DNA from: Chitinophaga pinensis
Lineage (GTDB): Bacteria; Bacteroidota; Bacteroidia; Chitinophagales; Chitinophagaceae
Direction of reading: 5' to 3'
Assembly (NCBI GenBank): GCA_945876095.1
Contig: CAMCMP010000020.1
Location: 1 to 62,528 of the forward strand
DNA: 62,528 nucleotides
The notes under the pieces: model-generated
Told to the model about the DNA's origin: nothing
Seen by the model: the letters and a program-made list of their open reading frames with translations, nothing else
Databases searched by the model: none
In this document: one piece after another, positions 18,301 through 25,988 of the stretch
How the letters are laid out: the number at the start of each line of letters is the position of its first letter
Position numbering within the stretch: the stretch's first letter is position 1
Translations under genes and position numbers: made by a program

Positions 18301-20172
18301 CCTTTTGGAAAGCCATCCATTGAGTTTGATTCCAAAATAAAAGAATTTAAAGTGGATGGAGACTCTATCGGAATAGTACAAGGCACTGGTAATTATTCAA
18401 CTTATTCTGGCATCGCCCGTTTTAAATTGGATGCTCCTAATAATAATAATCGATTCAAAATAGAAGGCATTGTTAATACAAAAGACACTACTGGTAATCA
18501 GACTGATATTTCAATGATTTCTGACCGGTTAGACATTGGATTTTTAAACAGTTACCTAGGAGCCGTTTTCAGCAATATTAAGGGGATTGCGAATACAGTC
18601 GATCTAAAGATAAAAGGAAATATTAAAAACCTTTCATTAACAGGTACTGCAAACATTGTTGGGGGCTCTATGGTGGTAAAATATACCCGATGCAAATACC
18701 TTTTTGCCAATCAAATGATTGTTTTTAATTCAAATGAAATTGACTTTGGTAAAATTTTATTGAAAGACACACTCAATAACACTGCAACACTGAGTGGTAA
18801 AATAAAACACCAATTTTTTCAAGATTTTTTCTTTGACGATGTAAAAATTGAAACCAACAAGTTTTTAGTATTGAATACAACTAAAAAAGATAATTCTCAG
18901 TTTTACGGAAAAGTGATTGGTAAAGCCAAATTGAATATTAATGGGCCGATAGATAATATGAGGATGGATATTAGTGGTGAGCCATCTAGATTAGATACCA
19001 GTCATATTTATTTACTGAGTGGTAGTAGTTTAGAAAGTAGTACAGTAGATTATATTGACTTCATTCAGTTTGGTAGTAAGATGGAGGAAAAATTTAAAGG
19101 GCAGCCATCCACCAACATATTGGTAAACATGATACTAACGGCCAACCCTGCCTGTAAAATTGATGTAATTTTAGACGAGGCTACAGGTGATATTATAAAG
19201 GGGCAAGGAAATGGTTTGCTAAAGATTCGTGTTGGAAACAAGGAACCGCTTACCATCAATGGAAACTATAATATTACCAAAGGAGAATACACTTTTAATT
19301 TTCAAACCTTTCTTAAAAAATATTTTACTGTAAACAGCGGAACCATCGTTTGGAACGGAGATCCATTGAATGCTAGAATTGATATTATGGCTGAATACCT
19401 AGCCAATAAGGTTGATTTCAAACCGATCTCAACTGCCAGTTCTCAGATATTTCAAAAAGAGGATGTCAGAGTAATTGCTCGCCTTACTGAAACACTTTTA
19501 AAACCTGCTATTGATTTTGAATTCTTATTGCCAAGTTCTAGTTCGTTAAAAAACGATTTTGTAATTACTAAAAGACTTCAACAATTTAAAGAGGATAAAA
19601 ATGAACTCAACAAACAGGTTACCTCTTTATTGCTATTCAATACTTTTGTGAGCAGTACACAAAGTATGATAACGGCTAACAGTGGATACAATGTAATAGC
19701 AAGCACTATAGGAGGAGTCGTTTCGAATGCACTGTCTGGCTACTTTAATAAATTATTACAAAAATATATGAAGAACACTTCAGTCTATCTAGATCTGAAC
19801 ACAGGACTTGGATTAGAAAGTAATGTTCAAAAACTACAAGCTGCTGCAAAAACAGGATTGGTCTTTACGCTACTCAATGGAAGGGTGATTGTTTCAGCAG
19901 GATTTAATCTCGATTACAACAATCCTTATGTTGCAAATATGAGTAAAAATAACAACTTATTAGTAACACCTGATATCACTGCTGAATGGCTTTTATCAAA
20001 AGATGGAAGTGTTAGATTGGTTGGCTTTAACAGAACCAATTTCGATTTAATTAGCCAGCGTACTAGAACGGGTACTAGCTTGTCCTATCGCAAAGATTTT
20101 GATAAACTGAACTCTTCTTATGATGCGGAGGAAGAAAAGAAAAAAATACAACCTATTAAAAAAGGAGAATAG
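15352..20172 (+). CDS. TamB/AsmA-like translocation and assembly module protein (DUF490)
   Basis: The protein has 1606 residues from GTG 15352. An N-terminal hydrophobic region (helices about 4-30 and 41-60) is followed by the family entry segment TPVQNFIVGKVTTTLSKEL. The rest is a very long beta-rich stretch of repeated 'DG.I.L' strands, and the C-terminal TamB domain spans about 1150-1590 (GNYNITKGEYTFNFQTFLKK, then a basic tail). TamB-like proteins bridge inner and outer membranes and move lipids or help outer-membrane protein assembly. The frame stays open back to 15289 with no ATG, and the upstream codons add a basic segment (KRIALTLIFW) to the first helix. The true start is therefore uncertain, and a non-ATG codon between 15289 and 15352 is possible. 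It is monocistronic. Confidence 0.88.
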   Translation: MTLAILLTTVLNDAPLWVFVVLFVGWIAIWLYFFKERNQKIKFFLPVLLLILFIWGVLQLTPVQNFIVGKVTTTLSKELHAKVKIQYINYHLFDKMALNGFLVEDLNKDTLLYAASASFKITDWFFFKNKAIIQYIALDNAVVNLHRTDSTWNYQFISDYFAQPADSSTKSKEAIAFDFKKILLTNIQFNQVDKWVGQNLKFSVKKFDLNAEQINLTKKQIHLKNILLDAPIFSQEDYTGLRPDSLIKKKVEKINLSPLPYKWNNEGWLLLVNNIEIKNGEFVNEIQSDHIAYKETIDGDHLKFSNITGEIKDVRFEKDTLTAFVQLGTKEQCGLDIKKLQANLKFTPDIMEFKQLDLKTEKSRLGNYYAMKYSSFQKNMNNFNHDVQLEGNFTDSKLSTDDIAFFAPEVKKWEMLFDISGSITGRFDNLRTKGMRISSGSSLFDGDISLAGLPDIEKTFINLDANTLQTNYEDLCIIVPSLKNITTPQLSKLGYIQYQGMFTGFINDFVAFGSIQTQLGVLKGDINLKLPEKRTPVYKGKISTVGFKLGEFFNLNTLQNITFNGNVNGTGFSEKDINASFYGKVDTLGLNGYDYQNIDVNGRFFKKIFTGLLSIHDENLVVDSLKGTIDLNSKVPQFLFNATLSKSDFKKLKLSTDDFELKGDFELNFAGNNIDDFLGTARVYNAKLTHNHQPLNFDSLLLESSIEKNLKYLTLHTNNVDAELLGKFSINELPTAFNSFLSRYFPSQFNVPPSFKSEQDFSFKITTNDFDAFSKILDNRLGGFNNSSFSGNLNLKENKLNINAEVPRFSYNGKVFNNTRFNSIGNIDSLQTEVDIDEIIINDSMSLPSTKIAFTTRNDLSDISINTRASKTFGDAAIHASLQTLKDGLKIHFSPSSFIINEKKWELEKDGELTLTEKEVSANDIKFIQGNQQIIISTEPSDIGSSNDLLIKLNKININDFVPFVLKDPNLEGQLTGDIRIMDPFGKPSIEFDSKIKEFKVDGDSIGIVQGTGNYSTYSGIARFKLDAPNNNNRFKIEGIVNTKDTTGNQTDISMISDRLDIGFLNSYLGAVFSNIKGIANTVDLKIKGNIKNLSLTGTANIVGGSMVVKYTRCKYLFANQMIVFNSNEIDFGKILLKDTLNNTATLSGKIKHQFFQDFFFDDVKIETNKFLVLNTTKKDNSQFYGKVIGKAKLNINGPIDNMRMDISGEPSRLDTSHIYLLSGSSLESSTVDYIDFIQFGSKMEEKFKGQPSTNILVNMILTANPACKIDVILDEATGDIIKGQGNGLLKIRVGNKEPLTINGNYNITKGEYTFNFQTFLKKYFTVNSGTIVWNGDPLNARIDIMAEYLANKVDFKPISTASSQIFQKEDVRVIARLTETLLKPAIDFEFLLPSSSSLKNDFVITKRLQQFKEDKNELNKQVTSLLLFNTFVSSTQSMITANSGYNVIASTIGGVVSNALSGYFNKLLQKYMKNTSVYLDLNTGLGLESNVQKLQAAAKTGLVFTLLNGRVIVSAGFNLDYNNPYVANMSKNNNLLVTPDITAEWLLSKDGSVRLVGFNRTNFDLISQRTRTGTSLSYRKDFDKLNSSYDAEEEKKKIQPIKKGE

Positions 20173-20223
20173 ATCGAGTTCTTAAATCATCTACTTTGAA
20201 AGTTTTGTGAATAATTCTATATT

Positions 20224-20260
20224 AAAAAAAATCTTGAAAAAATTATTGATCTCCCAAGAT
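20224..20260 (-). terminator. Possible terminator of ribBA
   Basis: On the minus strand ATCTTG (20260-20255, inside the last codons) pairs with CAAGAT (20236-20231), followed by TTTTTTT. The stem is only six base pairs and overlaps the coding end, so support is modest. Confidence 0.4.
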
Positions 20261-21451
20261 CTTATGCCCCATTTTATCTCGCTTAGTGGTAAGGTATTTT
20301 TCATTGTGTTCATTGGGTGCTATTTCAATTGCCACCGTTTCTACTACTTCTAAACCGTAACCTAAAAGACCTGCGCGCTTACGTGGATTATTACTCATCA
20401 ATTTCATTTTGCTAATTCCGAGGTGACGAATAATTTGAGCTCCCACGCCGTAATCTCTCTCATCCATTCCAAATCCAAGTTCAAGATTAGCTTCTACTGT
20501 ATCCATTCCCTGCTCCTGCAATTTATATGCTTTCAATTTGTTTAGCAATCCAATACCACGTCCTTCTTGATTCATATATAATACAAGGCCTTTGCCTGCA
20601 CCTTCCAACATTTTTAATGCTTTATGCAATTGATCGCCACAGTCACAGCGCAATGAACCTAAAATATCACCCGTCATACAACTACTATGTACCCTTACTA
20701 AAATGGGCTCATCTTTTTTCCAGTCTCCTTTTTTTATTGCCAAGTGAATTTCACCTGTGTTGATTTGCTGAAAAGCGATTAACTCAAAATTGCCATATTT
20801 GGTTGGCATATTCACCCTCTCTTCTTCTTTGATAAGTGTTTCCTTAGAAAGTCGATAAGCAATCAAATCTTTAATACTAATTAGTTTTAAGTCGAATTTT
20901 TTAGCAATCTCCATTAACTGAGGAAGTCTAGCCATGCTTCCATCCTCATTCATAATTTCTACCAACACACCCGCTGGTTGAAAACCCGCCAATACAGACA
21001 AATCGGTGGTAGCTTCTGTATGTCCAGATCTTCTGAGTACACCACCTTTTTTTGCCCTAAGCGGAAAAATATGACCAGGGCGTCCAAGATCAGATGCCTT
21101 TGTTGAAGGGTCTACGAGTGCTTGAATCGTTTTAGCACGATCATGAGCAGAAATTCCTGTGGTACAACCTTGCCCCAATAAATCAATGCTTACCGTAAAA
21201 GGAGTAGCATGCAAAGAAGTATTGTCAGGCACCATTGCAGGAAGGTTAAGTGCATCACACCTTTCTTCAGATAACGGCGCACAAATAAGACCGCGGCCGT
21301 AAGTACTCATAAAATTTATAATTTCAGGAGTAACATTTTCTGCTGCTGTTATAAAATCACCTTCATTCTCTCTATCCTCATCATCCACCACTATTACCAA
21401 TTGACCATTTTTAATAGCCTCAATCGCCGACTCAATACTATCTAACATCAT
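20243..21451 (-). CDS. ribBA: Bifunctional 3,4-dihydroxy-2-butanone-4-phosphate synthase / GTP cyclohydrolase II
   Basis: The protein has 402 residues. The RibB domain (about 1-200) contains [14 protein letters not shown] and the substrate-binding segment [20 protein letters not shown]. The RibA domain (about 205-402) contains the three zinc Cys in [16 protein letters not shown] and the downstream [11 protein letters not shown]. Together they make the two precursors of riboflavin, one from ribulose 5-phosphate and one from GTP. Domain order and length are normal. The promoter candidate just upstream leaves a leader of only about ten bases, so no FMN riboswitch fits here. Confidence 0.97.
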   Translation of the reverse strand: MMLDSIESAIEAIKNGQLVIVVDDEDRENEGDFITAAENVTPEIINFMSTYGRGLICAPLSEERCDALNLPAMVPDNTSLHATPFTVSIDLLGQGCTTGISAHDRAKTIQALVDPSTKASDLGRPGHIFPLRAKKGGVLRRSGHTEATTDLSVLAGFQPAGVLVEIMNEDGSMARLPQLMEIAKKFDLKLISIKDLIAYRLSKETLIKEEERVNMPTKYGNFELIAFQQINTGEIHLAIKKGDWKKDEPILVRVHSSCMTGDILGSLRCDCGDQLHKALKMLEGAGKGLVLYMNQEGRGIGLLNKLKAYKLQEQGMDTVEANLELGFGMDERDYGVGAQIIRHLGISKMKLMSNNPRKRAGLLGYGLEVVETVAIEIAPNEHNEKYLTTKRDKMGHKILGDQ

Positions 21452-21467
21452 TTTTTAATTTAAAGTG

Positions 21468-21497
21468 CAAAGTTAACAAGGTTTACTCTTTTTCAAG
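21468..21497 (-). promoter_or_regulatory. Promoter of ribBA
   Basis: On the minus strand CTTG (21497-21494), 18 nt, then TAACTTTG (21475-21468). The -7 element matches TAnnTTTG exactly, and the -33 matches three of four bases (TTG). It lies 17 bp before the ribBA ATG. Confidence 0.6.
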
Positions 21498-21650
21498 CTG
21501 GTTTATTAGCTAGAAAACGGGATTCTTTGGTATTAAAATAATTTCAATCTATAAAAAGCTAGCAGTCAAGGTAAATTTGATTGAAATAGGAGTATAATTT
21601 TTCATCAATTGTTCCTATACTTATTCTAATAATCTAATACCCCTAAAGCA

Positions 21651-21680
21651 TTTACCCATAGCGCTTAATAAGTATCTTTG
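21651..21680 (+). promoter_or_regulatory. Candidate promoter of the YbdK/amidotransferase/ATP-grasp-like cluster
   Basis: TATCTTTG (21673-21680) is an exact -7 element. TTTA (21651-21654) lies 18 nt upstream as an imperfect -33. The start codon follows 92 bp later. Confidence 0.45.
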
Positions 21681-21772
21681 AATAATATAATATATAAATA
21701 GTATTCCAATACCAATTGATCAAGCTTAATTACAAAAAATTATTAGTTTATCCATTATCAATAAAGTAAGCT

Positions 21773-22885
21773 ATGGCTGATATTTCGTTTAAAAGTTTTA
21801 CAGTGGGTGTAGAGGAAGAATACATGGTAATAGATCCTATCACAAGGGAACTAAAAAGCCATGAGCAACGGATTGTGCAAGAGGGACATAAAATTAGTAA
21901 AGACAAGGTAAAAGCAGAGATGCACCAGGCGGTGGTAGAAGTGGGATCTGATATTTGTAAAGATGTGGAGGAGGCTTTCATTGATGTATCAACACTGCGC
22001 CAAACGATTAGTGGAATTGCAGATAGTTTAGGTTTTAAAATTGGTGCATCAGGCACGCACCCTTTCAGTCATTGGGAAAGTCAATTGATTACTGACCATG
22101 CACGGTACAATGAAATGGTCAATGAATTTCAAGAAGCCGCACGTAGCAATTTAATCTTTGGTCTTCATGTACATGTAGGAATGGAAAATCGTGAGATGGC
22201 GATACATATCGCTAATTCAGCGCGCTATTTTTTACCCCATGTGTATGCACTCAGTACCAACTCCCCTTTTTGGGAAGGCCGACTTACTGGTTACAAATCT
22301 TATCGTACCAAAATATTTGATAAATTTCCTAGAACAGGTATACCCGATCATTTTGAAAATATTCAGGCCTACGAAAACTATATTGCACTGTTGGTAAAAA
22401 CCAATTGTATCGATAATGCTAAAAAAATATGGTGGGATATAAGGGTACATCCAACATTTAACACCGTAGAATTTAGAATTTGTGATATCCCGCTCACAGT
22501 TCAAGAAACCATTGCTATCACTGCTCTTTTTCAGGCTATCTGTGCAAAACTGTACAAACTAAGAAGTCAGAATTTAAATTTTATGACCTACTCACGGGCA
22601 CTGCTAAACGAAAATAAGTGGCGCGCTAGCAGGTATGGAATTGATGGAACGCTGATTGATTTTGGAAAAGAAAAAGAAGTAAATACAAGAACACTCATCT
22701 ATGAATTACTCAACTTTGTGGATGATGTGATACCCCATTTAGGAAGTATGCATGCAATCAGTTATGTTAATAAAATATTAGAAAAGGGAACAGGTGCAGA
22801 TCAACAATTAAAAGTATACCAAGAAACTAATAATTTGGTAGAGGTAGTAGATTTTATACAGAAGAAATTTTTAGAGGGTATATAG
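21773..22885 (+). CDS. YbdK/GCS2-family carboxylate-amine ligase
   Basis: The protein has 370 residues. It begins with the glutamate-cysteine ligase type 2 hallmark TVGVEEEYMVID (10-21). The metal/ATP-binding acidic core continues with AEMHQAVVEVGSD, then FGLHVHVGM near residue 125, then WWDIRVHPTFNTVEFRICD near residue 220. These belong to the glutamine-synthetase fold. YbdK relatives join a carboxylate to an amine using ATP, and the E. coli enzyme has only weak gamma-glutamylcysteine activity, so the true substrate is open. It is followed after 5-77 bp by a class I amidotransferase and then by an ATP-grasp-like protein on the same strand. This arrangement suggests an amide-bond-forming pathway and not glutathione synthesis itself, because no standard gshB is present. 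Confidence 0.9.
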   Translation: MADISFKSFTVGVEEEYMVIDPITRELKSHEQRIVQEGHKISKDKVKAEMHQAVVEVGSDICKDVEEAFIDVSTLRQTISGIADSLGFKIGASGTHPFSHWESQLITDHARYNEMVNEFQEAARSNLIFGLHVHVGMENREMAIHIANSARYFLPHVYALSTNSPFWEGRLTGYKSYRTKIFDKFPRTGIPDHFENIQAYENYIALLVKTNCIDNAKKIWWDIRVHPTFNTVEFRICDIPLTVQETIAITALFQAICAKLYKLRSQNLNFMTYSRALLNENKWRASRYGIDGTLIDFGKEKEVNTRTLIYELLNFVDDVIPHLGSMHAISYVNKILEKGTGADQQLKVYQETNNLVEVVDFIQKKFLEGI

Positions 22886-22962
22886 TTCTAATGGAGTATA
22901 GCTGCTTTATTAAAAAATCAGCCATCAATTTTTATTTAGATCAGGAAATTAAATTTTATAGT

Positions 22963-23793
22963 ATGGATTCAATTCAACGGCAGCCTATTCGAATTGCCGT
23001 TTTAGATTTATATGACGGAGTAGCTAATCAAGGAATGCGGGGTATCAGAGAAACGCTTCAACGGTTTTATAAAAACTTAGCAACCGAAATTAGCTGGGAT
23101 GAATTTAATGTTCGACAAAAAAACGAGATCCCTGATTTATCGTATGATGTTTTTATATCCAGTGGTGGTCCGGGAAGTCCTCTAGAGAATAAGAATTCTG
23201 AATGGGAAGCTAGCTATTTTAAATGGCTTCAACAAATTGAGCAATGGAATAAAGAAGATAAAAATACACGTAAAAAATACATTTTTTTTATTTGTCATTC
23301 TTTTCAATTAGCCTGCAGATATTTTAAAATTGGGAATCTATGTAAAAGAAAAAGTACTGCCTTTGGTATTTTTCCTATCCATTTACTAAGCATTGGAAAA
23401 GATGAGCCCGTATTCAATGAAATGCAAGACCCTTTTTATGCAGTGGATAGTAGAGACTATCAAGTAATAGAACCCAATCACCAACAAATTGAATCGATCG
23501 GAGCAAGTATTTTAGCGATAGAAAAAGAAAGACCTCAAGTTTTGTTAGAAAGAGCGGTTATGGCGATACGATTCAATGAATACATGATTGGGACACAGTT
23601 TCACCCCGAAGCCGATGCTCCCGGCATGAGCCTTTACTTACAAACCGATGAGAAAAAGAAAACTGTCATTGAAAACTATGGATTACAAAAGTGGGAACAA
23701 ATGATTACCCACCTAAATGATCCAGACAAAATTTCATTTACCTATTCTCATATCCTTCCTAATTTTTTATCGATTGCAAGTATTCAACTTTAA
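22963..23793 (+). CDS. Class I glutamine amidotransferase-like protein
   Basis: The protein has 276 residues from ATG 22963. An in-frame ATG at 22891 would add 24 residues of poorly conserved sequence before the first strand IRIAVLDLYDG, so the internal start is preferred. The GATase fold is visible: the SSGGPGSP turn, nucleophile Cys111 in FFICHSFQ, and His214/Glu216 in GTQFHPEAD complete the triad. The elbow reads C-H-S where classical enzymes have C-x-G, so either hydrolysis of glutamine or hydrolysis of a gamma-glutamyl intermediate (peptidase C26-like) is possible. No synthetase domain is fused. The partner is probably the adjacent ligase or the ATP-grasp-like protein. Confidence 0.85.
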   Translation: MDSIQRQPIRIAVLDLYDGVANQGMRGIRETLQRFYKNLATEISWDEFNVRQKNEIPDLSYDVFISSGGPGSPLENKNSEWEASYFKWLQQIEQWNKEDKNTRKKYIFFICHSFQLACRYFKIGNLCKRKSTAFGIFPIHLLSIGKDEPVFNEMQDPFYAVDSRDYQVIEPNHQQIESIGASILAIEKERPQVLLERAVMAIRFNEYMIGTQFHPEADAPGMSLYLQTDEKKKTVIENYGLQKWEQMITHLNDPDKISFTYSHILPNFLSIASIQL

Positions 23794-23931
23794 TAATCTT
23801 TTATAACAGATTCATCATTAAATATTCTCTAAGAATAAACTAAAATTACCAGGACATATATGATAATTGTAAGGATAATGTTTAATTTTAATTAGCCATC
23901 AAATGCTTCCTTTAAATCACTCTACTTAAAA

Positions 23932-25122
23932 ATGCAAAAGGATTTACGCAATCAATTCAACGATTCTTTTTCGGAAGAAAAATACGAAGCTTACAAAAAA
24001 GAAATAGAAGCTTTGTCTACTGGAAACTTGGATTTTACGCTAGCCGAAACACCCCTTTTTATTTCAAAGGAATTTACTAATAAAATGTTGGCAACAGGTG
24101 AGCATATTATAGATGCTATTGTAAACCCTTCGTTTAATTTACAAACGCAAAGAGCCATACCCAATAATGCAAATATTACAAATGAAAAGAAATATCCTGA
24201 ATTTTTAGTCCTTGATTTTGGTATCTGTGAAAATGAGCAGAAGCAGATAGAACCTCAGTTAATAGAAATGCAGGGATTCCCCTCTCTATTTGTATTTCAA
24301 GCACTTCATAGCTCCATTACTTTTAACTATGCCAATGTCCCCGATAATTATAGCGCCTTCCTCAATGGTTATACCCAGGAAACCTACTTTCAATTACTGA
24401 AAGAGATAGTAGTAGGTGATTTAGATCCTTCCAATGTGATATTATTAGATTTATTTCCAGCGCAACAAAAAACAAGGATTGACTTTTATTGCACAGAATC
24501 AATACTCGGAATAAAAACAATTTGCTTCACTCAACTCATTGGTGAAGGAAATAAATTATTTTATGAATGGGATGGAAAGAAAATAGCGATCAAAAGAATT
24601 TATAATCGTTTAATTTTTGATGAGCTTTTTAAACAAAAAGATTTACCAGAAACGATCGACCTCTTTCATCCTTGGGAAGTGGAGTGGCTGCCTCACCCAA
24701 ATTGGTTTTACCGACTTAGTAAGTTTACACTTCCCTTGTTGAGACATCCTTATATTCCTAGCACTTACTATCTAAATGAGCTAAAGGAAATTCCAGCAGA
24801 CCTAAATAATTATGTATTGAAACCACTTTTTTCTTTTGCTGGAATGGGCGTTAAAATTGATGTTATTATTGATGATATTATAAAAATTAAAGCTCCTGAA
24901 AATTGGATACTACAAAAAAAAGTTAATTACGCCTCCGTGATTAAGACACCTGATGAACCCGCCAAAGCTGAAATTCGTTTGTTTTATTTTTGGAAACAAG
25001 GATGGAGTAGACCCCAAGCGGTCTTCAACTTGGCAAGACTTAGCAAAGGAAAAATGATTGGTACCCGATACAATAAAAATAAGAAATGGGTAGGTGGCAC
25101 AGTGGCTTATTTTGAGAAATAA
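23932..25122 (+). CDS. ATP-grasp-like protein of unknown function
   Basis: The protein has 396 residues with no signal peptide. I do not recognise a named family, but the C-terminal half has an ATP-grasp-like series. It includes a Lys297-containing nucleotide loop (YVLKPLFSFAGMGV), then a strand ENWILQKKVNYA, then AEIRLFYFW, and a terminal NLARLSKGKMIG that could carry metal/phosphate ligands. The N-terminal half has a strand FLVLDFGICENEQ followed by QLIEMQGFPSLF and LDPSNVILLDLFP. The gene follows the amidotransferase by 138 bp on the same strand and ends at a strong bidirectional terminator. The context suggests it is the second ligase or the substrate-activating partner of the cluster. 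That is inference, and a structure prediction would test it. Confidence 0.6.
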   Translation: MQKDLRNQFNDSFSEEKYEAYKKEIEALSTGNLDFTLAETPLFISKEFTNKMLATGEHIIDAIVNPSFNLQTQRAIPNNANITNEKKYPEFLVLDFGICENEQKQIEPQLIEMQGFPSLFVFQALHSSITFNYANVPDNYSAFLNGYTQETYFQLLKEIVVGDLDPSNVILLDLFPAQQKTRIDFYCTESILGIKTICFTQLIGEGNKLFYEWDGKKIAIKRIYNRLIFDELFKQKDLPETIDLFHPWEVEWLPHPNWFYRLSKFTLPLLRHPYIPSTYYLNELKEIPADLNNYVLKPLFSFAGMGVKIDVIIDDIIKIKAPENWILQKKVNYASVIKTPDEPAKAEIRLFYFWKQGWSRPQAVFNLARLSKGKMIGTRYNKNKKWVGGTVAYFEK

Positions 25123-25133
25123 ATAGCACAAAA

Positions 25134-25155
25134 AAACCCCATTTGAATGGGGTTT
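25134..25155. terminator. Bidirectional terminator
   Basis: Perfect stem AAACCCCATT/AATGGGGTTT with A-run on the left and T-rich sequence on the right. It lies between the convergent ATP-grasp-like and thioredoxin-fold genes. The minus-strand T-run is the stronger one. Confidence 0.85.
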
Positions 25156-25162
25156 AAATTTT

Positions 25163-25732
25163 TTAAACTTTCTGTTTTGTAGGCGCTTTTTTCTTCACCT
25201 TTTTTAAGGCAGCTTCTATTGACTTACTTAATTCTTCGTAAGTCACTTTTCCTGTGAAGCGTTCTCCATTTACAAAAAAAGTAGGAACATCTTTAACTCC
25301 TCTGTTAATACCTTCACGCATATCACCTTGCACCTGCCAGCCATAAGTAGCGTTTACTAGTTCATCCAAAAAACGTTTGTTTTGAACACCTGCTTCTCTA
25401 CTATGTAACTTCAAACTAGTAGTACCCAGGTTGCGACGATTTGCAAATAAAATATTGTGCATTTCCCAAAACTTTCCATCCTGAGCAGTAGCTACCGCTG
25501 CTTCGCCAGCTTTTAAACTGCGCTGGTGAATGTTAGTCATTGGAAAATGACGAAAATTAAATCTTACTTTTCCGTCATACTCCTCTAAAATTTGCTTAAC
25601 TACTTCGTTAGCTTTTGCACAAACTTCGCTTTCGTACTCACCAAACTCTTCTAATGTAACCGGCGCATTGATATTTCCAACAAATACATCTCTTGGTTCA
25701 ATAATCTCTACCACCTCTTTCTTAAATGCCAT
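25163..25732 (-). CDS. Thioredoxin-fold (DsbA/Thioredoxin_4-like) protein with SxxC active site
   Basis: The protein has 189 residues with no signal peptide, so it is probably cytoplasmic. The N-terminal strand and turn align with the Thioredoxin_4 group: APVTLEEFGEYESEVCAKAN, where relatives have F.DYQCPYC. The first Cys of CxxC is replaced by Ser35 and only Cys38 remains. The cis-proline segment GVKDVPTFFVNGERFTG is intact, and the helical insert (about 70-130) is present. Without the nucleophilic Cys a normal disulfide exchange is unlikely. Other options are a monothiol reaction or a glutathione-linked (peroxidase- or transferase-like) role. The tail is Lys-rich. It is convergent with the ligase cluster and is followed on the minus strand by a terminator. 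Confidence 0.85.
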   Translation of the reverse strand: MAFKKEVVEIIEPRDVFVGNINAPVTLEEFGEYESEVCAKANEVVKQILEEYDGKVRFNFRHFPMTNIHQRSLKAGEAAVATAQDGKFWEMHNILFANRRNLGTTSLKLHSREAGVQNKRFLDELVNATYGWQVQGDMREGINRGVKDVPTFFVNGERFTGKVTYEELSKSIEAALKKVKKKAPTKQKV

Positions 25733-25988
25733 AATATAATTTTTTAATGTGTTTGCCTCTAATTGGCAATTTCTAATCTTGTTTCTATATAACCATTCTA
25801 AGTCGAAATGGTTTGTTTTAGATAATAATACCTAGTTGTTCCTAAAAGACTCAGAATTTCGGAAGGTAACAAATTTTAATCTTTTTTCAATACCTTTCAT
25901 CAAAACTACTCTAGCCTAATTATATAAATATCTGATAATCATATATTTACGTTTTATTAAAAATTATATTTTAGGAAGGTCTTAACGA

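Larger units (their letters stand above)
21452..21772. other. Divergent intergenic region ribBA / ligase cluster
   Basis: These 321 non-coding bases hold the minus-strand ribBA promoter near 21468-21497 and a plus-strand promoter candidate near 21651-21680 for the ligase cluster. No riboswitch-like fold or small gene was recognised. Confidence 0.5.

Noticed and set aside
21452..21500. FMN riboswitch before ribBA
   Set aside because: The promoter candidate leaves only about ten bases of leader, and no conserved riboswitch core is visible.
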